A stretch of DNA of 34,252 nt from Bacteroides sp. (GCA_021203515.1 JAJQAY010000038.1:1-34252); one strand, 5' to 3'. Positions 10,582 through 20,671 are shown, counted from the stretch's first letter. Notes: generated by a model from the sequence alone, not told the origin. Numbers and translations: made by a program.

Positions 10582-12663
10582 TTATTTATATCCCGGCAAC
10601 TGAGTCAGATTAGGATTATCCACCAACGGATGTCCACTTGATTTATCTGCCAACGGTAGCAACTCTGAGAAATTCTCTTTATATCCATAATAAATACCAT
10701 CACTTCCGTCAGAAGCTGCAATCCAATCAGGATATACCCCCTTATTTTCAAAAGAGCCAGTCGGATTTTGATAAAGTATTTTACCTATCTGCAATGCATT
10801 GAAGCCTGCTCCGAAACCTGCGGCTTTACGAGCCTTTCCGTTAAATGAACTGGTATAGGCTTGGAACATATTGCAAGGATACCGTTTATCTCCCTCCTTA
10901 ACAGCTATTCCATGTGCACGAACAATATCTGCCAATTGCGCTTGATATTCAGCATATTGTCCCTTGTTATCCGGTACATTTATAGCAATGGCAATTTCTT
11001 GTTCGTCCGTCAGTTCAATATAATCAAGGGCTAAAAACTTATCACCATACTCTTGAGCGTCTTCATGCAACTTATACAAACGGTAAATAGGAACATTGGC
11101 ATATTCACCTTTACGATCAGACAAGTCTTTCATTGCTTGTTGTGTAGCTCTAATCTCTTTAGAAATGCGTCCCATACGAATTAAATCAGTACGCAGGAAC
11201 AGCTGACCGCCCAATTCCCATTTACGTTCTTGAGCCAAAGCATCGTCAAATTCTTCTTTAGTAGAAGGTATCGCCAGTGAGCCAACGCCGGCACGTTCAC
11301 GGATCTGCTTTAATGCATTAATTGTATCACTGGTAGGCCCTCCATTCAAATAATTCTGCGCTTCAGCATACATCAATAATACATCAGGATAACTGATTAT
11401 AGGAATATTTAAATTACGTTTTGTTGCATCAGGAGCCGGAGCCACACACCATGATATACGGAATTTGCCGGACATAATACAAGAATATGTAGTACCTACA
11501 TCTACCCAAGTATCATCAGCACTACCTTTTTCCAAGAAATAAATGCTATACGAAGTACAAGTCACATCCCGACGAGTATCGCCCGGCTTGAAAGACAGAT
11601 AATATGTAGGCAAAATGGAAATCATAGCTTTACGTGATCCGAACAAACCACCACGAGTACCCGGATGAGCATATACGCCCCATTTTGAGTTGGTAGTAGA
11701 ATCATACTGAGCCAGACTGAATATCATTTCATTATTAATGGCAGCAAAATTACGCTGACAGAAGTTATACCACATATACTGAAAACCACTCATGTCACTC
11801 TTTTCTTGTACAAGTGAATTTTCACCATGGCTTATAATCTCTTTACACGCATCGCTTGCAATCTGGTAGAGTTCGCGTACCCGGGCCTCATCACTGCGCC
11901 GGGCTACCTTCAAAGTAGACGGGTCGTTCGTTTCGAGGTTCCAACGCAAAGAATAGCCACCTGCGTAAAGAGCCACACGAGCCAACAATGCCAAAGCTCC
12001 TTGTTTAGTCAACCGTTCTGTCGTAGCATAGCCACTCTCACTAAACCAAGGCAGACAACCAACGGCTTCCTGCAAATCAGCCACAATCTGGTCATAGATA
12101 ATATCACGGGATACACGCTTGGGATAGAACGTATTTTCATCATTCGGGTCCAGATCTTCCAAAGGTTGCCACATAGCCGGAATATCCCCATAAATGCTAA
12201 TCAGATTAAGATATGCAAAGGCACGAAGTCCCAACACCTCACCCAACATAGAGTTACGCTTTGTAGTTTCAGGCATTTCTCTTAGACGCTTAATACCGAT
12301 ATTGGCAGACTCTATCGCACCATACTCTTCATTGAAAAGTGTAGTAGTTGTCCAGTCCGGAGAATTCGAACCATAAAACCAATTGGCAAGATTGTACTTT
12401 GAGTTATTGGTTGTTCCGTCCTCACTTTGGTGACTGACAGTCTCGCCTTCAGCCAATTGATAAGTCATGTCTGTCGGAATTACACCACGATAGCAACCTT
12501 GTACATATGCATCAGCTGTTGCCTCACTCTCAAATACAGTTTCTGTATCTGCCGAAGTATAAGAAGGCATCTCAAGCCAGTCTGAGCAAGATGTCATCCC
12601 CAAAGAAATCATCAGGACTGACAATAATATAATTTGTTTCTTTATATTGAATATTTGTTTCAT
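10582..12663 (-). CDS. SusD-like glycan-binding lipoprotein (susD2)
   Basis: An intact 693-residue SusD/RagB protein, outer-membrane and surface-exposed. Lipobox GMTSC with lipidated Cys about residue 26, followed by SDWLEMPSY. SusD landmarks are LGLRAFAYLNLISIYGDIP, LARVALYAGGYSLRW, SYPDVLLMYAEAQNYLNGG and QERKWELGGQ. It begins 11 nt downstream of susC2 and should form the lid of that transporter. It shares the layout of susD1 (for example RVALYAxGYSLRW and the DARVRELYQIA-type segment), suggesting that the two susCD pairs arose by duplication or import related pectin fragments. Substrate is inferred from the lyases and rhamnose genes around it. Confidence 0.93.
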   Translation of the reverse strand: MKQIFNIKKQIILLSVLMISLGMTSCSDWLEMPSYTSADTETVFESEATADAYVQGCYRGVIPTDMTYQLAEGETVSHQSEDGTTNNSKYNLANWFYGSNSPDWTTTTLFNEEYGAIESANIGIKRLREMPETTKRNSMLGEVLGLRAFAYLNLISIYGDIPAMWQPLEDLDPNDENTFYPKRVSRDIIYDQIVADLQEAVGCLPWFSESGYATTERLTKQGALALLARVALYAGGYSLRWNLETNDPSTLKVARRSDEARVRELYQIASDACKEIISHGENSLVQEKSDMSGFQYMWYNFCQRNFAAINNEMIFSLAQYDSTTNSKWGVYAHPGTRGGLFGSRKAMISILPTYYLSFKPGDTRRDVTCTSYSIYFLEKGSADDTWVDVGTTYSCIMSGKFRISWCVAPAPDATKRNLNIPIISYPDVLLMYAEAQNYLNGGPTSDTINALKQIRERAGVGSLAIPSTKEEFDDALAQERKWELGGQLFLRTDLIRMGRISKEIRATQQAMKDLSDRKGEYANVPIYRLYKLHEDAQEYGDKFLALDYIELTDEQEIAIAINVPDNKGQYAEYQAQLADIVRAHGIAVKEGDKRYPCNMFQAYTSSFNGKARKAAGFGAGFNALQIGKILYQNPTGSFENKGVYPDWIAASDGSDGIYYGYKENFSELLPLADKSSGHPLVDNPNLTQLPGYK

Positions 12664-12674
12664 AACAGTAAAGT

Positions 12675-15600
12675 TTAGAATGTTAAGTTAAAACCTGCTA
12701 CATAGCTTCTGGAACGCGGATAAGTAGAACTATCATATCCTGGCGTACAAACAACCTGATCATTACCCGAAGACACTTCAGGATCATAACCGGAGTATCC
12801 GGTAATAGTGGCCAGATTATTAGCCGTAAAATAAAGGCGTGCATTAGATATCCAGAACTTCTGCAACCATGCTTTGGGCAGAGTATATCCCAAGGTCACT
12901 TGCGCAATGCGTAAATAAGAGCCATCCTCTACATAGTAAGAAGAAGGATAAGTGATATAGCTGAAATTCGTTTTACTCAAACTCCAAGTGCGTAAGCCTT
13001 CATTGGGGTTCAGTTCGCTAATGCGATCCAAAGAAGTAGCCTTCTGACCTGTACTCGGGTCTATCAAACGATAATAGTTATCGCCAAATTCAGTCGGCAC
13101 ATTCTGGAATGCAGCATATGGACTCATACTGTGCTTAGTAGCATTATAAACGTCATTACCAATAGAGAATTTCATAAATACGCTCAAATCAAAACCCTTA
13201 TAAGCAAAAGTATTGCTGAAACCACCAATGCAATCGGGAGCACCATTACCAATCTTCACTTTTTACTGAGTAAACTGCGTACCATCTTCATTGTCGGCAG
13301 CAAACTTGATATCACCTGGCTGCGGTATTCCGCTATTGGGCTTCACCACTCCTTCTTTCAAAGTCAATGTACCATCAGCATTTTGAGTAAAATCGTCCGT
13401 TGTATACAAGCCATCATAAATGTAACCATACATATCACCCAAGGCTTGACCTACAACTGCATAATAATTCACCTGACCGGAACGGTTACTACCAACAGAG
13501 AATGTCTTCGATTCAAGGCCATCTTCCAAAGAAACGACCTTAGATTTGTTGAATGCCAGATTCAAATCACTTGTCCAACGGAAATTCTTAGTTTGTACGT
13601 TTACAGTATTAAGAGAGAATTCCCAACCACGATTACGAGTCTTACCTACGTTTTGAAATTGACTTTTATAACCACTTGTAGATGGAATGACACATTTTAG
13701 CAGCAAATCATTTACCTGATTGTTATACCATTCTGCAGTAACATTCAAACGGTTGTTGAACAAAGAAATATCCAGACCGATATTAGTAGAGTGCATTGTT
13801 TCCCATTTCAATTCCCTGTTACCCAATGTTTCATCCAAGACATAAGCAAGATTACCTTCCGTATTATTCAAAGGATAATCTGTCTGCTTAAAGGAAGTAG
13901 TGTACATATAGTCACTGATATTACAGTTACCAGTCGTACCATAACCTACACGCAATTTCAAATTATTGACTGTATTGGAAATATTACTTTCCTGCCAGAA
14001 CTTTTCTTCTGAGATACGCCATGCTCCGGAAACAGAAGGGAAAATACCCCACTTATTACCTTTAGCAAATTTAGAAGAACCATCACCACGAACCGTTGCT
14101 GTCAACAGATAACGTTCATCGAATGTATAGTTCAAGCGAGCAAAAGCAGAAACAATACCGTTGTGTGAGTGCCCGACTGATTTATCTTTCAGCGTAGCTT
14201 GAGAAATATTATCCAGACCGAAATTGGGGAAAGGGAACTTAACCAAAGACATTTTATTGCTTTCCGATTCGGAATAAGTAACCTCATGGCCCAACAGAGC
14301 ATTCAGCTTATGCTTCTGTGCAAACGTCTGGTTATAGTTCAGTGTATTAGTGATTTGCCATTTGAATGATTCTGCATTATCTATACTACCATTGATGCCT
14401 GTATTAGCAGCATCCATTATATATGAAGTAGAATTTTCATCAGCAAACGATTTACTCTTGCTGTTAGTCCAAGTATAACTACCGGCAGTACGCCATGTTA
14501 AACTTTTCAGAAGATCAAATTCAACTCCCGCATTCACTGTATATATACGGGAACGTTTCTCTGAGGTAGAAGCCTGATTCTGTATAAGCGGATTGGCTGT
14601 ATCATAACTTGTATCCAAAGCAGACAAATCCGGATAAGTTTGTGTATTCAGCAGTTCGTCTAGAGTATATTTCGTACCACCAACAATCGGTTGCAAAAGT
14701 ACGCTCTTCATGCCTAAGTACGCTCCGCCACCCTTTGTTTTATTACAGGAGAACATTATATTAACATCGACACGAATGCCTTTCCAAAGTTCCGAATTAA
14801 TTTTAGCACGGAAAGAACTCTTATTCACGCCATGATTCGCCAGCAATCCATCTTGTCCGCTATAATTATAGCTCAATATCACCTGTGTTTTATCTGTTCC
14901 GGTAGAAACATTAACATTGTGATTTTGGGTCAAGGCCGAGCCTCCGAATACTTCATCTTGCCAATCAAGCGTTTGTGCACCAGCATAACGATTAGCAATA
15001 CGAGAATAAGCATTAGTATAGAAATCGGAAGCATCAGACGCCACATTATCAAAAACTGTACTAAAGTTTGTAGCACCGCCTTGCAATACAGCCATCTCAT
15101 ACTGATACCTAACAAAATCTTCTGCATTAGACATCATATCGAGCTTCTTAGATAACACATCAAAGGAAAAATAGGTATTATAGTTTACTTGCGTTTTGCC
15201 TTTCTTACCCGATTTAGTCGTAATTAAAACGATACCATTAGAACCACGTGCACCATAGATAGCAGTGGAAGATGCATCCTTCAAAATGTCAATACTCTCA
15301 ATATCATTTACATCAATATTACTGAGGGCATCACTCATTTCAAAACCATCAACAATATAAAGAGGTTCGGTACTCTGTGTAATTGACGTACCACCGCGCA
15401 CGGTAATATTCGCACTAGCTCCCGGAGCGCCACTCTTCGTTACAATATTGACACCGGCAGCTTTTCCTTGCAGAGCCTGCGCAGCAGTCATAGCCGAAAC
15501 TGCTGCAAGTTCACTACTTGAAACAGATGAAGTTGCACCCGTCAAATCCTTGCGCTTAACCTTTGCGTAACCGATAGCTACAATCTCTTCCAACATCACG

Positions 15601-15905
15601 GAAGATTCTCTCAATGTTATATCAAAGTGAGTTTTGCTGCCAATCGTCACTGTCTGGTCTTCATAACCGATAAATGAAATGACCAGCTCCTTGGCAGAAG
15701 CAGGAACAGACAGCTTAAAGTTACCATCCATATCGGTAATAGTACCGATAGTTTTGTCACCTTTCACTGTTACAGAAGCACCGATTACCACGTCAACCGC
15801 ATCGCGGACCGTACCGGTAATCGCCTTATTCTGAGCAAGAATGCTTAGAGGACAGCTCATTAACAGAAGTATTAACAAGCAAAGAACTTTGTGTAGGATT
15901 CTCAT
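12675..15905 (-). pseudogene. SusC-like TonB-dependent transporter (susC2), one in-frame stop
   Basis: Partner of susD2. Signal peptide 1-24, carboxypeptidase-regulatory-like domain about 26-100, plug domain with ITVRGGTSI and AIYGARGSNGIVLITTKSGK, and a barrel ending in YVAGFNLTF. The frame is continuous except for a TAA at 13263-13265 (about residue 881). On both sides the same frame reads good SusC sequence: NEDGTQFTQ, stop, KVKIGNGAPDCIGGFSNTFAYKGFDL. Homologues usually carry acidic residues here, so GAA to TAA is the simplest change. With read-through the protein is 1076 residues; a truncated form would lack the last barrel strands and should not insert. It is the first gene of the leftward PUL; the AraC gene lies about 245 bp upstream. 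Confidence 0.9.
15594..15869 (-). repeat. 276-bp block identical to the 5' end of susC1
   Basis: Base-for-base match to 6669-6944, covering the same codons of susC2. Neighbouring susC sequence is clearly diverged, so this is a local tract rather than a uniformly recent duplication. Confidence 0.85.
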
Positions 15906-15988
15906 AGAATTATTAATTATATTTGGTTAATTTATAAATTCAAGTTTAACAAAGACACATCCGTTACCGAACACAGAACTTACGCAGA

Positions 15989-15997
15989 CAAAAAGTA
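15989..15997 (-). promoter_or_regulatory. Possible susC2 promoter, -7-like element
   Basis: On the minus strand this reads TACTTTTTG, the Bacteroides -7 consensus TAnnTTTG with one extra T. It is the best candidate I found in the gap between araC and susC2, about 85 bp before the start codon. No clear -33 TTTG is well spaced. Confidence 0.25.
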
Positions 15998-16098
15998 GGC
16001 AACATTATCGTTCAGCAATGTGCGACTTTTGACCGAAACACTTTCTTTTTTTTGATTTTACTTAAGAATAGAGAAGCATTTTGAATAGTAAACTATCA

Positions 16099-16140
16099 GA
16101 AAAATAGGCAGTTACTAATCATTTTGATTTTCAACTGCCC
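16099..16140 (-). terminator. Rho-independent terminator after araC
   Basis: GGCAGTT (16107-16113) and AACTGCC (16133-16139) pair, with an inner AATCA / TGATT pair in the loop. On the minus strand the stem is followed by TATTTTTCT. It begins about 10 bp after the restored AraC stop (16150-16152), which supports that frame; the frame open as given (to 16131) runs into the hairpin. Confidence 0.7.
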
Positions 16141-17090
16141 GTTTTGAGACTAATCGAGTTCTTCTTCATCGGTATTGGTTTCTCGTCCGAAAGAACGGTA
16201 TTCCAGTGGAGTGAAACCGGTACGCTTTTTAAATAAGGAGAAGAAATGCTCAGTGGATTTGTAATCGAGCATGAAGGAGATTCCTTGACCGACTGGGAGG
16301 TGCCCACTAGTAATTGCTTGGCTTTACGCAATTTCAACTCCTGGAAATACTTTGCAGGAGCATATCCGGTATAATCCTTGAATACTTTACGGAACCAGGA
16401 ATAACTGATGTTGAGCTTCATCGCCAGTTCTTCCGGGTCTATGTCCTTAAATACGTTTTCGTTCATGATAATCTTGGCCTGTTCAATCTTCCGATCCACA
16501 TCCCCTATCTCGAATATCTTATTCTTGGAAATGGACAGTATCATCCCCACCATGTGCAACACAATCCCCGCCAGATACTGTTGGGATGATATTTTATCAG
16601 CCTCGGCAATCTCCAGCGCCCGCGAGAAGAGGGAAACGAGCTCTTCATTCAGTCCCGCCTCAAGCACCTGGTTCTCCTTTGAAAGGAAATCACCTTTCAC
16701 CAAGTCATCAATGACCGGCCCTTCAAAACCGATATAATATTCATTCCATCCCGTCTGCCGATAAGGATGATACGTATGCCACCGCCCGGGGAAGAGAACC
16801 ATCAAGCATCCTTTGCAAACCTGCTTTTCCGGAGCGGTCTCCGAAGAGAACAGCCCGCGGCCTTTCGTTATATAAACCAATTGATATTCGCGCAAGACAT
16901 GCCACTTCTGCGCATTAAAGAAGTAGCCGGAAGGATGATCCTTCAAAGGATAAGGAGAGTCCGGTTGAATAGACTGAAAACCCACGGTATTCACCCATAA
17001 GCCATACTTCTGGTCCATATCATTTACGATAAGGTATTTGAATTCTACTCCTAAATCATTGTAATTCTTAGTCATAACCGCGCCCTTCAT
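16131..17090 (-). CDS. rhaR: AraC-family transcriptional regulator, probable rhamnose regulator; 3' frameshift
   Basis: Cytoplasmic regulator with an N-terminal cupin-like sensing domain (about 1-150; HVLREYQLVYITKGRG, LFPGRWHTYHPY) and a C-terminal double helix-turn-helix (about 205-300; LAMKLNISYSWFRKVFKDYTGYAPAKYFQELKLRKAKQLL). After QSVKE the given frame turns into non-family sequence. One more A opposite T16281-T16282 restores ISFMLDYKSTEHFFSLFKKRTGFTPLEY, the expected second helix-turn-helix, and moves the stop to 16150 (about 313 residues). The rhaKITD genes end just upstream, and in B. thetaiotaomicron an AraC protein beside these genes (RhaR) activates rhamnose use; the name rests on that analogy. 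It has its own terminator upstream and a promoter-like element at 17104. Confidence 0.8.
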   Translation of the reverse strand: MKGAVMTKNYNDLGVEFKYLIVNDMDQKYGLWVNTVGFQSIQPDSPYPLKDHPSGYFFNAQKWHVLREYQLVYITKGRGLFSSETAPEKQVCKGCLMVLFPGRWHTYHPYRQTGWNEYYIGFEGPVIDDLVKGDFLSKENQVLEAGLNEELVSLFSRALEIAEADKISSQQYLAGIVLHMVGMILSISKNKIFEIGDVDRKIEQAKIIMNENVFKDIDPEELAMKLNISYSWFRKVFKDYTGYAPAKYFQELKLRKAKQLLVGTSQSVKESPSCSITNPLSISSPYLKSVPVSLHWNTVLSDEKPIPMKKNSISLKTGS

Positions 17091-17103
17091 AATACGTTTG
17101 GGA

Positions 17104-17111
17104 CAAAAATA
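17104..17111 (-). promoter_or_regulatory. araC promoter, -7 element
   Basis: CAAAAATA on the plus strand reads TATTTTTG on the minus strand, an exact TAnnTTTG. It lies 13 bp before the araC start codon and just downstream of the GH105 terminator, implying an independent, nearly leaderless transcript. No good -33 box is seen. Confidence 0.45.
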
Positions 17112-17153
17112 GCAATTATTTATGAAATAAGAACTGACAACAAAAGATTTAAT

Positions 17154-17198
17154 AAAAAATCCCGACTAGAGGAATTTGCATTCACAATAGCCGGGATT
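17154..17198 (-). terminator. Rho-independent terminator after GH105
   Basis: AATCCCGACTA (17158-17168) pairs with TAGCCGGGATT (17188-17198) with one mismatch and a 19-nt loop. On the minus strand the stem runs into TTTTTT. It ends the rhaT-rhaD-GH105 transcript before araC. Confidence 0.8.
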
Positions 17199-17223
17199 AA
17201 TATTACTTACTAAAAAAGGATAG

Positions 17224-18546
17224 CTATTTCTTCACAACGATCTTATCGTACTGTTGTTCCGCCTTGATTTCCGTGTACTTCGGTGCATCCATCATTTCAA
17301 TCAATGCACGTAGCACCGGATCTTCACCCATCGGGTCATTCTCCTGGGTGGGGCGATTATAATAGTAAGCCGGAGACGGCATGATGCCCATACCTACACA
17401 AATGGCGGTAACGTCTCCCTTGTCAGACATCTTAGTCATCATCCCCTTCAAGCCCTGCTCTGTCGCGTAGATGAAATCGGGATGCAACCATCCGTGCTTC
17501 ACACCGCGCGCCATACCGAAAACGAACATAGCCGTACCGGTGATTTCCTCATAAGAGTCTTCCTTGTCGAGAAGCTGACGCCACAGACCGTTCTTGCCTT
17601 GATAGCGGGCCACTCCGCTGCACTGGCGCTTGAAGCACTCCAATACACGGGCACGCAAAGGATGATTTTCGGGCATCACCTCCAGCAAGTCGGCGGTAGC
17701 CATAAACACCCAACCGTTGGCACGGCTCCAATGAGCCACTCCATGCTCCTGATTGTCCGTGTGATAGTAGTGATAGAAAATCTGCTTCTCGGGACACCAA
17801 AGATATTCATGGTACTTGAGTACCTGATTGGCGGCATCGTCGATGTACTTCATGTCACCGGTCATCTTGCCCATACGCGCCAGGAAAGAGATGGCCATAA
17901 AAGCATCATCCGCCCAAATGGTGTTGACATGCGGCCAGATGCGGGCGATAGTACCGTCCGCCAGGCGAGGTTCGCCATGGTTCAGATGTTCGGCAGTCTC
18001 GTTGATGTATTTCAGGAAGGATTTGTCGGGATGCTTCATCTGCAAGTCTATCAGGCTGGCACCCATCGGGCCGTTATCATCCAGACGCTTGCCACGGAAA
18101 ATCATATGCCAGCTCAGTTTGCGAACGCCATACCAGCCTTCGTCTTTCATTGCCTTGTCATATTGCTTCCTAAAGAAGTCCAGATTGCCCTCATTGAAGA
18201 CGAAGTTCATGTTGCGAAGGACATAATCGTCGTACTTCCGGAGGCCGGTCTTATTGGCAAGTTCCATCAAAGCGATGTGAGTCACTCCGTTGGTGTAGTG
18301 CCAATTGTTATATTTGCAGGCCACCCGGACATTCATATCGAGAGGCAGGTTCTTGACGGAGGTATAAGTTTCGCCGGTCTTGGTGTTCCTGAACTCATAG
18401 GTGGTGCTGGCGAGGATGCGGTCGGCTATTTTCACTGTCAACTCGGAGGCAGAAAGTTTTGCCTGGGCGGCATCTTTCACCTCTACTTGCGAAAAGACAA
18501 AGACAGTCGCCAATAACAGCGCACAAGTAAAAATCGTTCTTTTCAT
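17224..18546 (-). CDS. GH105 unsaturated rhamnogalacturonyl hydrolase
   Basis: A 440-residue exported enzyme (signal peptide about 1-19, MKRTIFTCALLLATVFVFSQ) of the YteR/GH105 family. GH105 enzymes hydrate the 4,5-unsaturated galacturonate left by lyases at the non-reducing end, releasing it from rhamnose. The (alpha/alpha)6 barrel features are visible: IWADDAFMAISFLARMG (about 210-226; an Asp of ADD is the expected catalytic residue), HWSRANGWVFMATADLLE (about 272-289) and ITGTAMFVFGMARGV. The frame is intact. It starts 15 nt after rhaD, so it is transcribed with rhamnose catabolism. In B. thetaiotaomicron, as I recall it, a lactaldehyde reductase gene (rhaO) lies at this place. Confidence 0.9.
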   Translation of the reverse strand: MKRTIFTCALLLATVFVFSQVEVKDAAQAKLSASELTVKIADRILASTTYEFRNTKTGETYTSVKNLPLDMNVRVACKYNNWHYTNGVTHIALMELANKTGLRKYDDYVLRNMNFVFNEGNLDFFRKQYDKAMKDEGWYGVRKLSWHMIFRGKRLDDNGPMGASLIDLQMKHPDKSFLKYINETAEHLNHGEPRLADGTIARIWPHVNTIWADDAFMAISFLARMGKMTGDMKYIDDAANQVLKYHEYLWCPEKQIFYHYYHTDNQEHGVAHWSRANGWVFMATADLLEVMPENHPLRARVLECFKRQCSGVARYQGKNGLWRQLLDKEDSYEEITGTAMFVFGMARGVKHGWLHPDFIYATEQGLKGMMTKMSDKGDVTAICVGMGIMPSPAYYYNRPTQENDPMGEDPVLRALIEMMDAPKYTEIKAEQQYDKIVVKK

Positions 18547-18561
18547 GGTCTTCTATTTCTT

Positions 18562-19371
18562 TTATTTGGGGAAATTGAATGCTACGGTCATCTCCTGCAT
18601 CTGCAACTGGCTCATGCCATCGGGCTCGAAGCCCATGTTCTTGGCGGCGATGTAGATGAGGGCGGATTTGTTGAGAACATCCACCTGGTCGAAGGCGGCC
18701 ATCACATCTACGTCTACGGCAAAGACACCATGCTTCTCCCACATCACTACGTCATAATCATCTAGTTCGCGGATGGTAGCTTCCGCCAGTTCCACAGAGC
18801 TGGGGAGTTTATAGGGAATGATACCCAAGCCACGCGGACAGAAGGCCTTGGTTTCGGGTATCATGCTCCAAAGCAGATTGGTGGCGACGTCCTTTTCCAG
18901 AAACTTCCGGCAGTGGGTCATGGCAACCAACTCGATGGGATGCGTATGCACGGAGGCCTTATAGGGAGAACCTTTCTCGATGAGATGATTGTGCACGCTG
19001 AGGTGTGAAGGCAGTTCAGAGGTGGGCTGTACGGGCTGGTCGGCTATAATGACATAGCTGGCACAGTCGTCCAGGATACGGATGACCGAGCCGTTCTCCA
19101 TCGGCCGGCGGGCAAGGTCGCACATCCGTTTGTTGGTGCCTTTGCAATAAAAGTAGCACCCTTTCAGATGCGGCAAGGTGGCGCCAATCGGTTTTACTTC
19201 GCTGATGGCGGGCATGGCCTTGATTTCATCATCGATATACTCCGTGATGTTCATTGTGATGTTTCCACCGTTACGCTCCGCCCATCCTTTTCGCCAAAGG
19301 TATCCGGCCACTTCCGCTACTTTGTTGACTTCGGCGGCAAGGGCGGGGCGATTTTCAAGAATTGATTTCAT
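18562..19371 (-). CDS. rhaD: Rhamnulose-1-phosphate aldolase
   Basis: Cytoplasmic class II aldolase that cleaves L-rhamnulose-1-phosphate to dihydroxyacetone phosphate and L-lactaldehyde. It is 269 residues, close to the E. coli enzyme (274). The zinc site is complete: HTH at residues 142-144 (SVHTHPIELVAMTH) and His214 (MWEKHGVFAVD); Glu119 in TSELPSH matches the catalytic Glu117 of E. coli. The phosphate-binding region NGGNITMNITEY is near residue 34. It lies 56 nt after rhaT and 15 nt before GH105, in one transcript. The B. thetaiotaomicron literature calls this gene rhaA. Frame intact. Confidence 0.95.
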   Translation of the reverse strand: MKSILENRPALAAEVNKVAEVAGYLWRKGWAERNGGNITMNITEYIDDEIKAMPAISEVKPIGATLPHLKGCYFYCKGTNKRMCDLARRPMENGSVIRILDDCASYVIIADQPVQPTSELPSHLSVHNHLIEKGSPYKASVHTHPIELVAMTHCRKFLEKDVATNLLWSMIPETKAFCPRGLGIIPYKLPSSVELAEATIRELDDYDVVMWEKHGVFAVDVDVMAAFDQVDVLNKSALIYIAAKNMGFEPDGMSQLQMQEMTVAFNFPK

Positions 19372-19427
19372 ATACTTAGAAAATGATTAATACATATTTA
19401 AAGATGACAGATAGTCTAAATTATTAC

Positions 19428-20458
19428 CTAACTCTGTGCCATGGCCACTACGATAATAGAAGCTATAAGGACAGCCAATCCTAATAAAAGTACACCGATT
19501 GTACGCCCTCCGCAGCCTTTCCACTCCTTTAGCAGAATGCCCCAAACATTGCTGAACGTCACATTCAGCGACATCAGAATGCTCCAGGAGAAAGCAAGTA
19601 GCACGGGGCTATCCGTCAGGAAGCTCTTCCCCATTTCGAGGCCGAAGAATTGTGAGTACCACAGCACACCGGCCAGCGCACAGAACAAAAGATTATTGAC
19701 GAGCACACTGCCTTTCACCGTCAGATATTCCCGTCCGGTCTTGTTCTTCACGTTCTGCTGAATGCAATAGACGGCATTGGTGCAGAAGCCTCCCAGCGTC
19801 ACCAGGAATATAACGGGAAGCCCGGCATACAACGGAGCAACCCCGCCGGCCAGTGCCGCTTCCTTAATCGGTACACCCGCATCCAGACCCAGAGCGAAGC
19901 AGACACTCATCATACCGGCCAGCAATGCAACCAGCAATCCCCTTGTCAATGCAAAGTCCTTCACTGCCGCCTTCTTCTCTTCTTCGCTCATATTCCGGGA
20001 GCGCAGACTTCCGGCATAACCGATGATGGCAATGCCCGCCAAAGTGATGCAAACACCTATCAGCAACATCAATCCGTCGCCATGCAGCAAGTCTTTTCCG
20101 GCAAAGAGGGCGGGAAACAAGGTTCCGAAACCGGCACACGTGCCCCAGTGCGATACTTTGCCAATGGCTACACCGAGATAGCGCATACTTAGTCCGAAGG
20201 TCAGTCCGCCCACGCCCCAAAGAACACCGTAGAGCATGGCGGGCCATGCGCCACCTGCTCCCCAAAGTTCCATCAGGCTGCTGCCCGTAGGAATGGCAAG
20301 CAGTGCGCCTAGCAGCGGGAAGATGAGCCAGGCAAAGATGCCCTGCACAAGCCAGAAGCTTTCCCACGACCAACCGTCAATTTTTTTATTGGCACGTATG
20401 AGCTGCTCTGACCGAAGCTTCCCAGTGCGATGATGAGTAATCCGAATAGTGTATTCAT
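19428..20458 (-). pseudogene. rhaT: L-rhamnose/H+ symporter RhaT, frameshifted near the start
   Basis: Inner-membrane permease that takes up L-rhamnose; about ten hydrophobic segments are visible (for example FWLVQGIFAWLIFPLLGALLAIP, GLMLLIGVCITLAGIAIIGYAG, TIGVLLLGLAVLIASIIVVAMA). The frame open as given begins with about 70 residues unlike a transporter. In the next frame, an ATG at 20456-20458 reads MNTLFGLLIIALGSFGQSSS then YVPIKK, the typical RhaT first helix. The two frames meet at the T7 run 20381-20387; an eighth base joins PIKK to IDGWSWESF and gives 343 residues. The upstream residues in the given frame are the leader read out of frame. It precedes rhaD by 56 nt. Confidence 0.88.
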
Positions 20459-20533
20459 AATTCGTTACATTTATGCTTGATTGCAATAGATTAATAATGA
20501 AGCGGTTACACAGCACTAAAGAGAGGCTCAGTA

Positions 20534-20603
20534 ACATACAGGCGTTACACCTTGTAACATACGGGCGGAGCAACGTGCTGCATACGGGCGGAACAACGTG
20601 TAA
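20534..20603. repeat. Tandem 23-bp repeat in the rhaT leader
   Basis: Two near-identical 23-bp units (20558-20580 and 20581-20603; shared core CATACGGGCGGA, then CAACGTG) follow a more degenerate unit (20534-20557). GTAACATAC (20531-20539) and GTATGTTAC (20609-20617) flank them as an inverted pair. It lies in the 221-bp gap between rhaI and rhaT. Confidence 0.75.
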
Positions 20604-20663
20604 CATCAGTATGTTACTATCGATGACATCAGTGCGTCACTTTCGCCCCTCTCCTTTCGCCTG

Positions 20664-20671
20664 CAAATGTA
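20664..20671 (-). promoter_or_regulatory. rhaT promoter, -7 element
   Basis: CAAATGTA on the plus strand reads TACATTTG on the minus strand, an exact TAnnTTTG, followed by CAG. It is just past the rhaI stop, which predicts a leader of about 195 nt before the rhaT ATG at 20458. No consensus -33 was seen. Confidence 0.45.

Noticed and set aside
12675..13259. Separate small gene encoding a SusC C-terminal fragment
   Set aside because: It is in the same frame as susC2, separated only by TAA and one codon, and would start on GTG in the middle of a barrel; it is the rest of susC2.
19428..20606. RhaT beginning at 20606 with a 392-residue frame
   Set aside because: The first 70 residues do not resemble a transporter and overlap the tandem repeats; the proper first helix is in the next frame from 20458.
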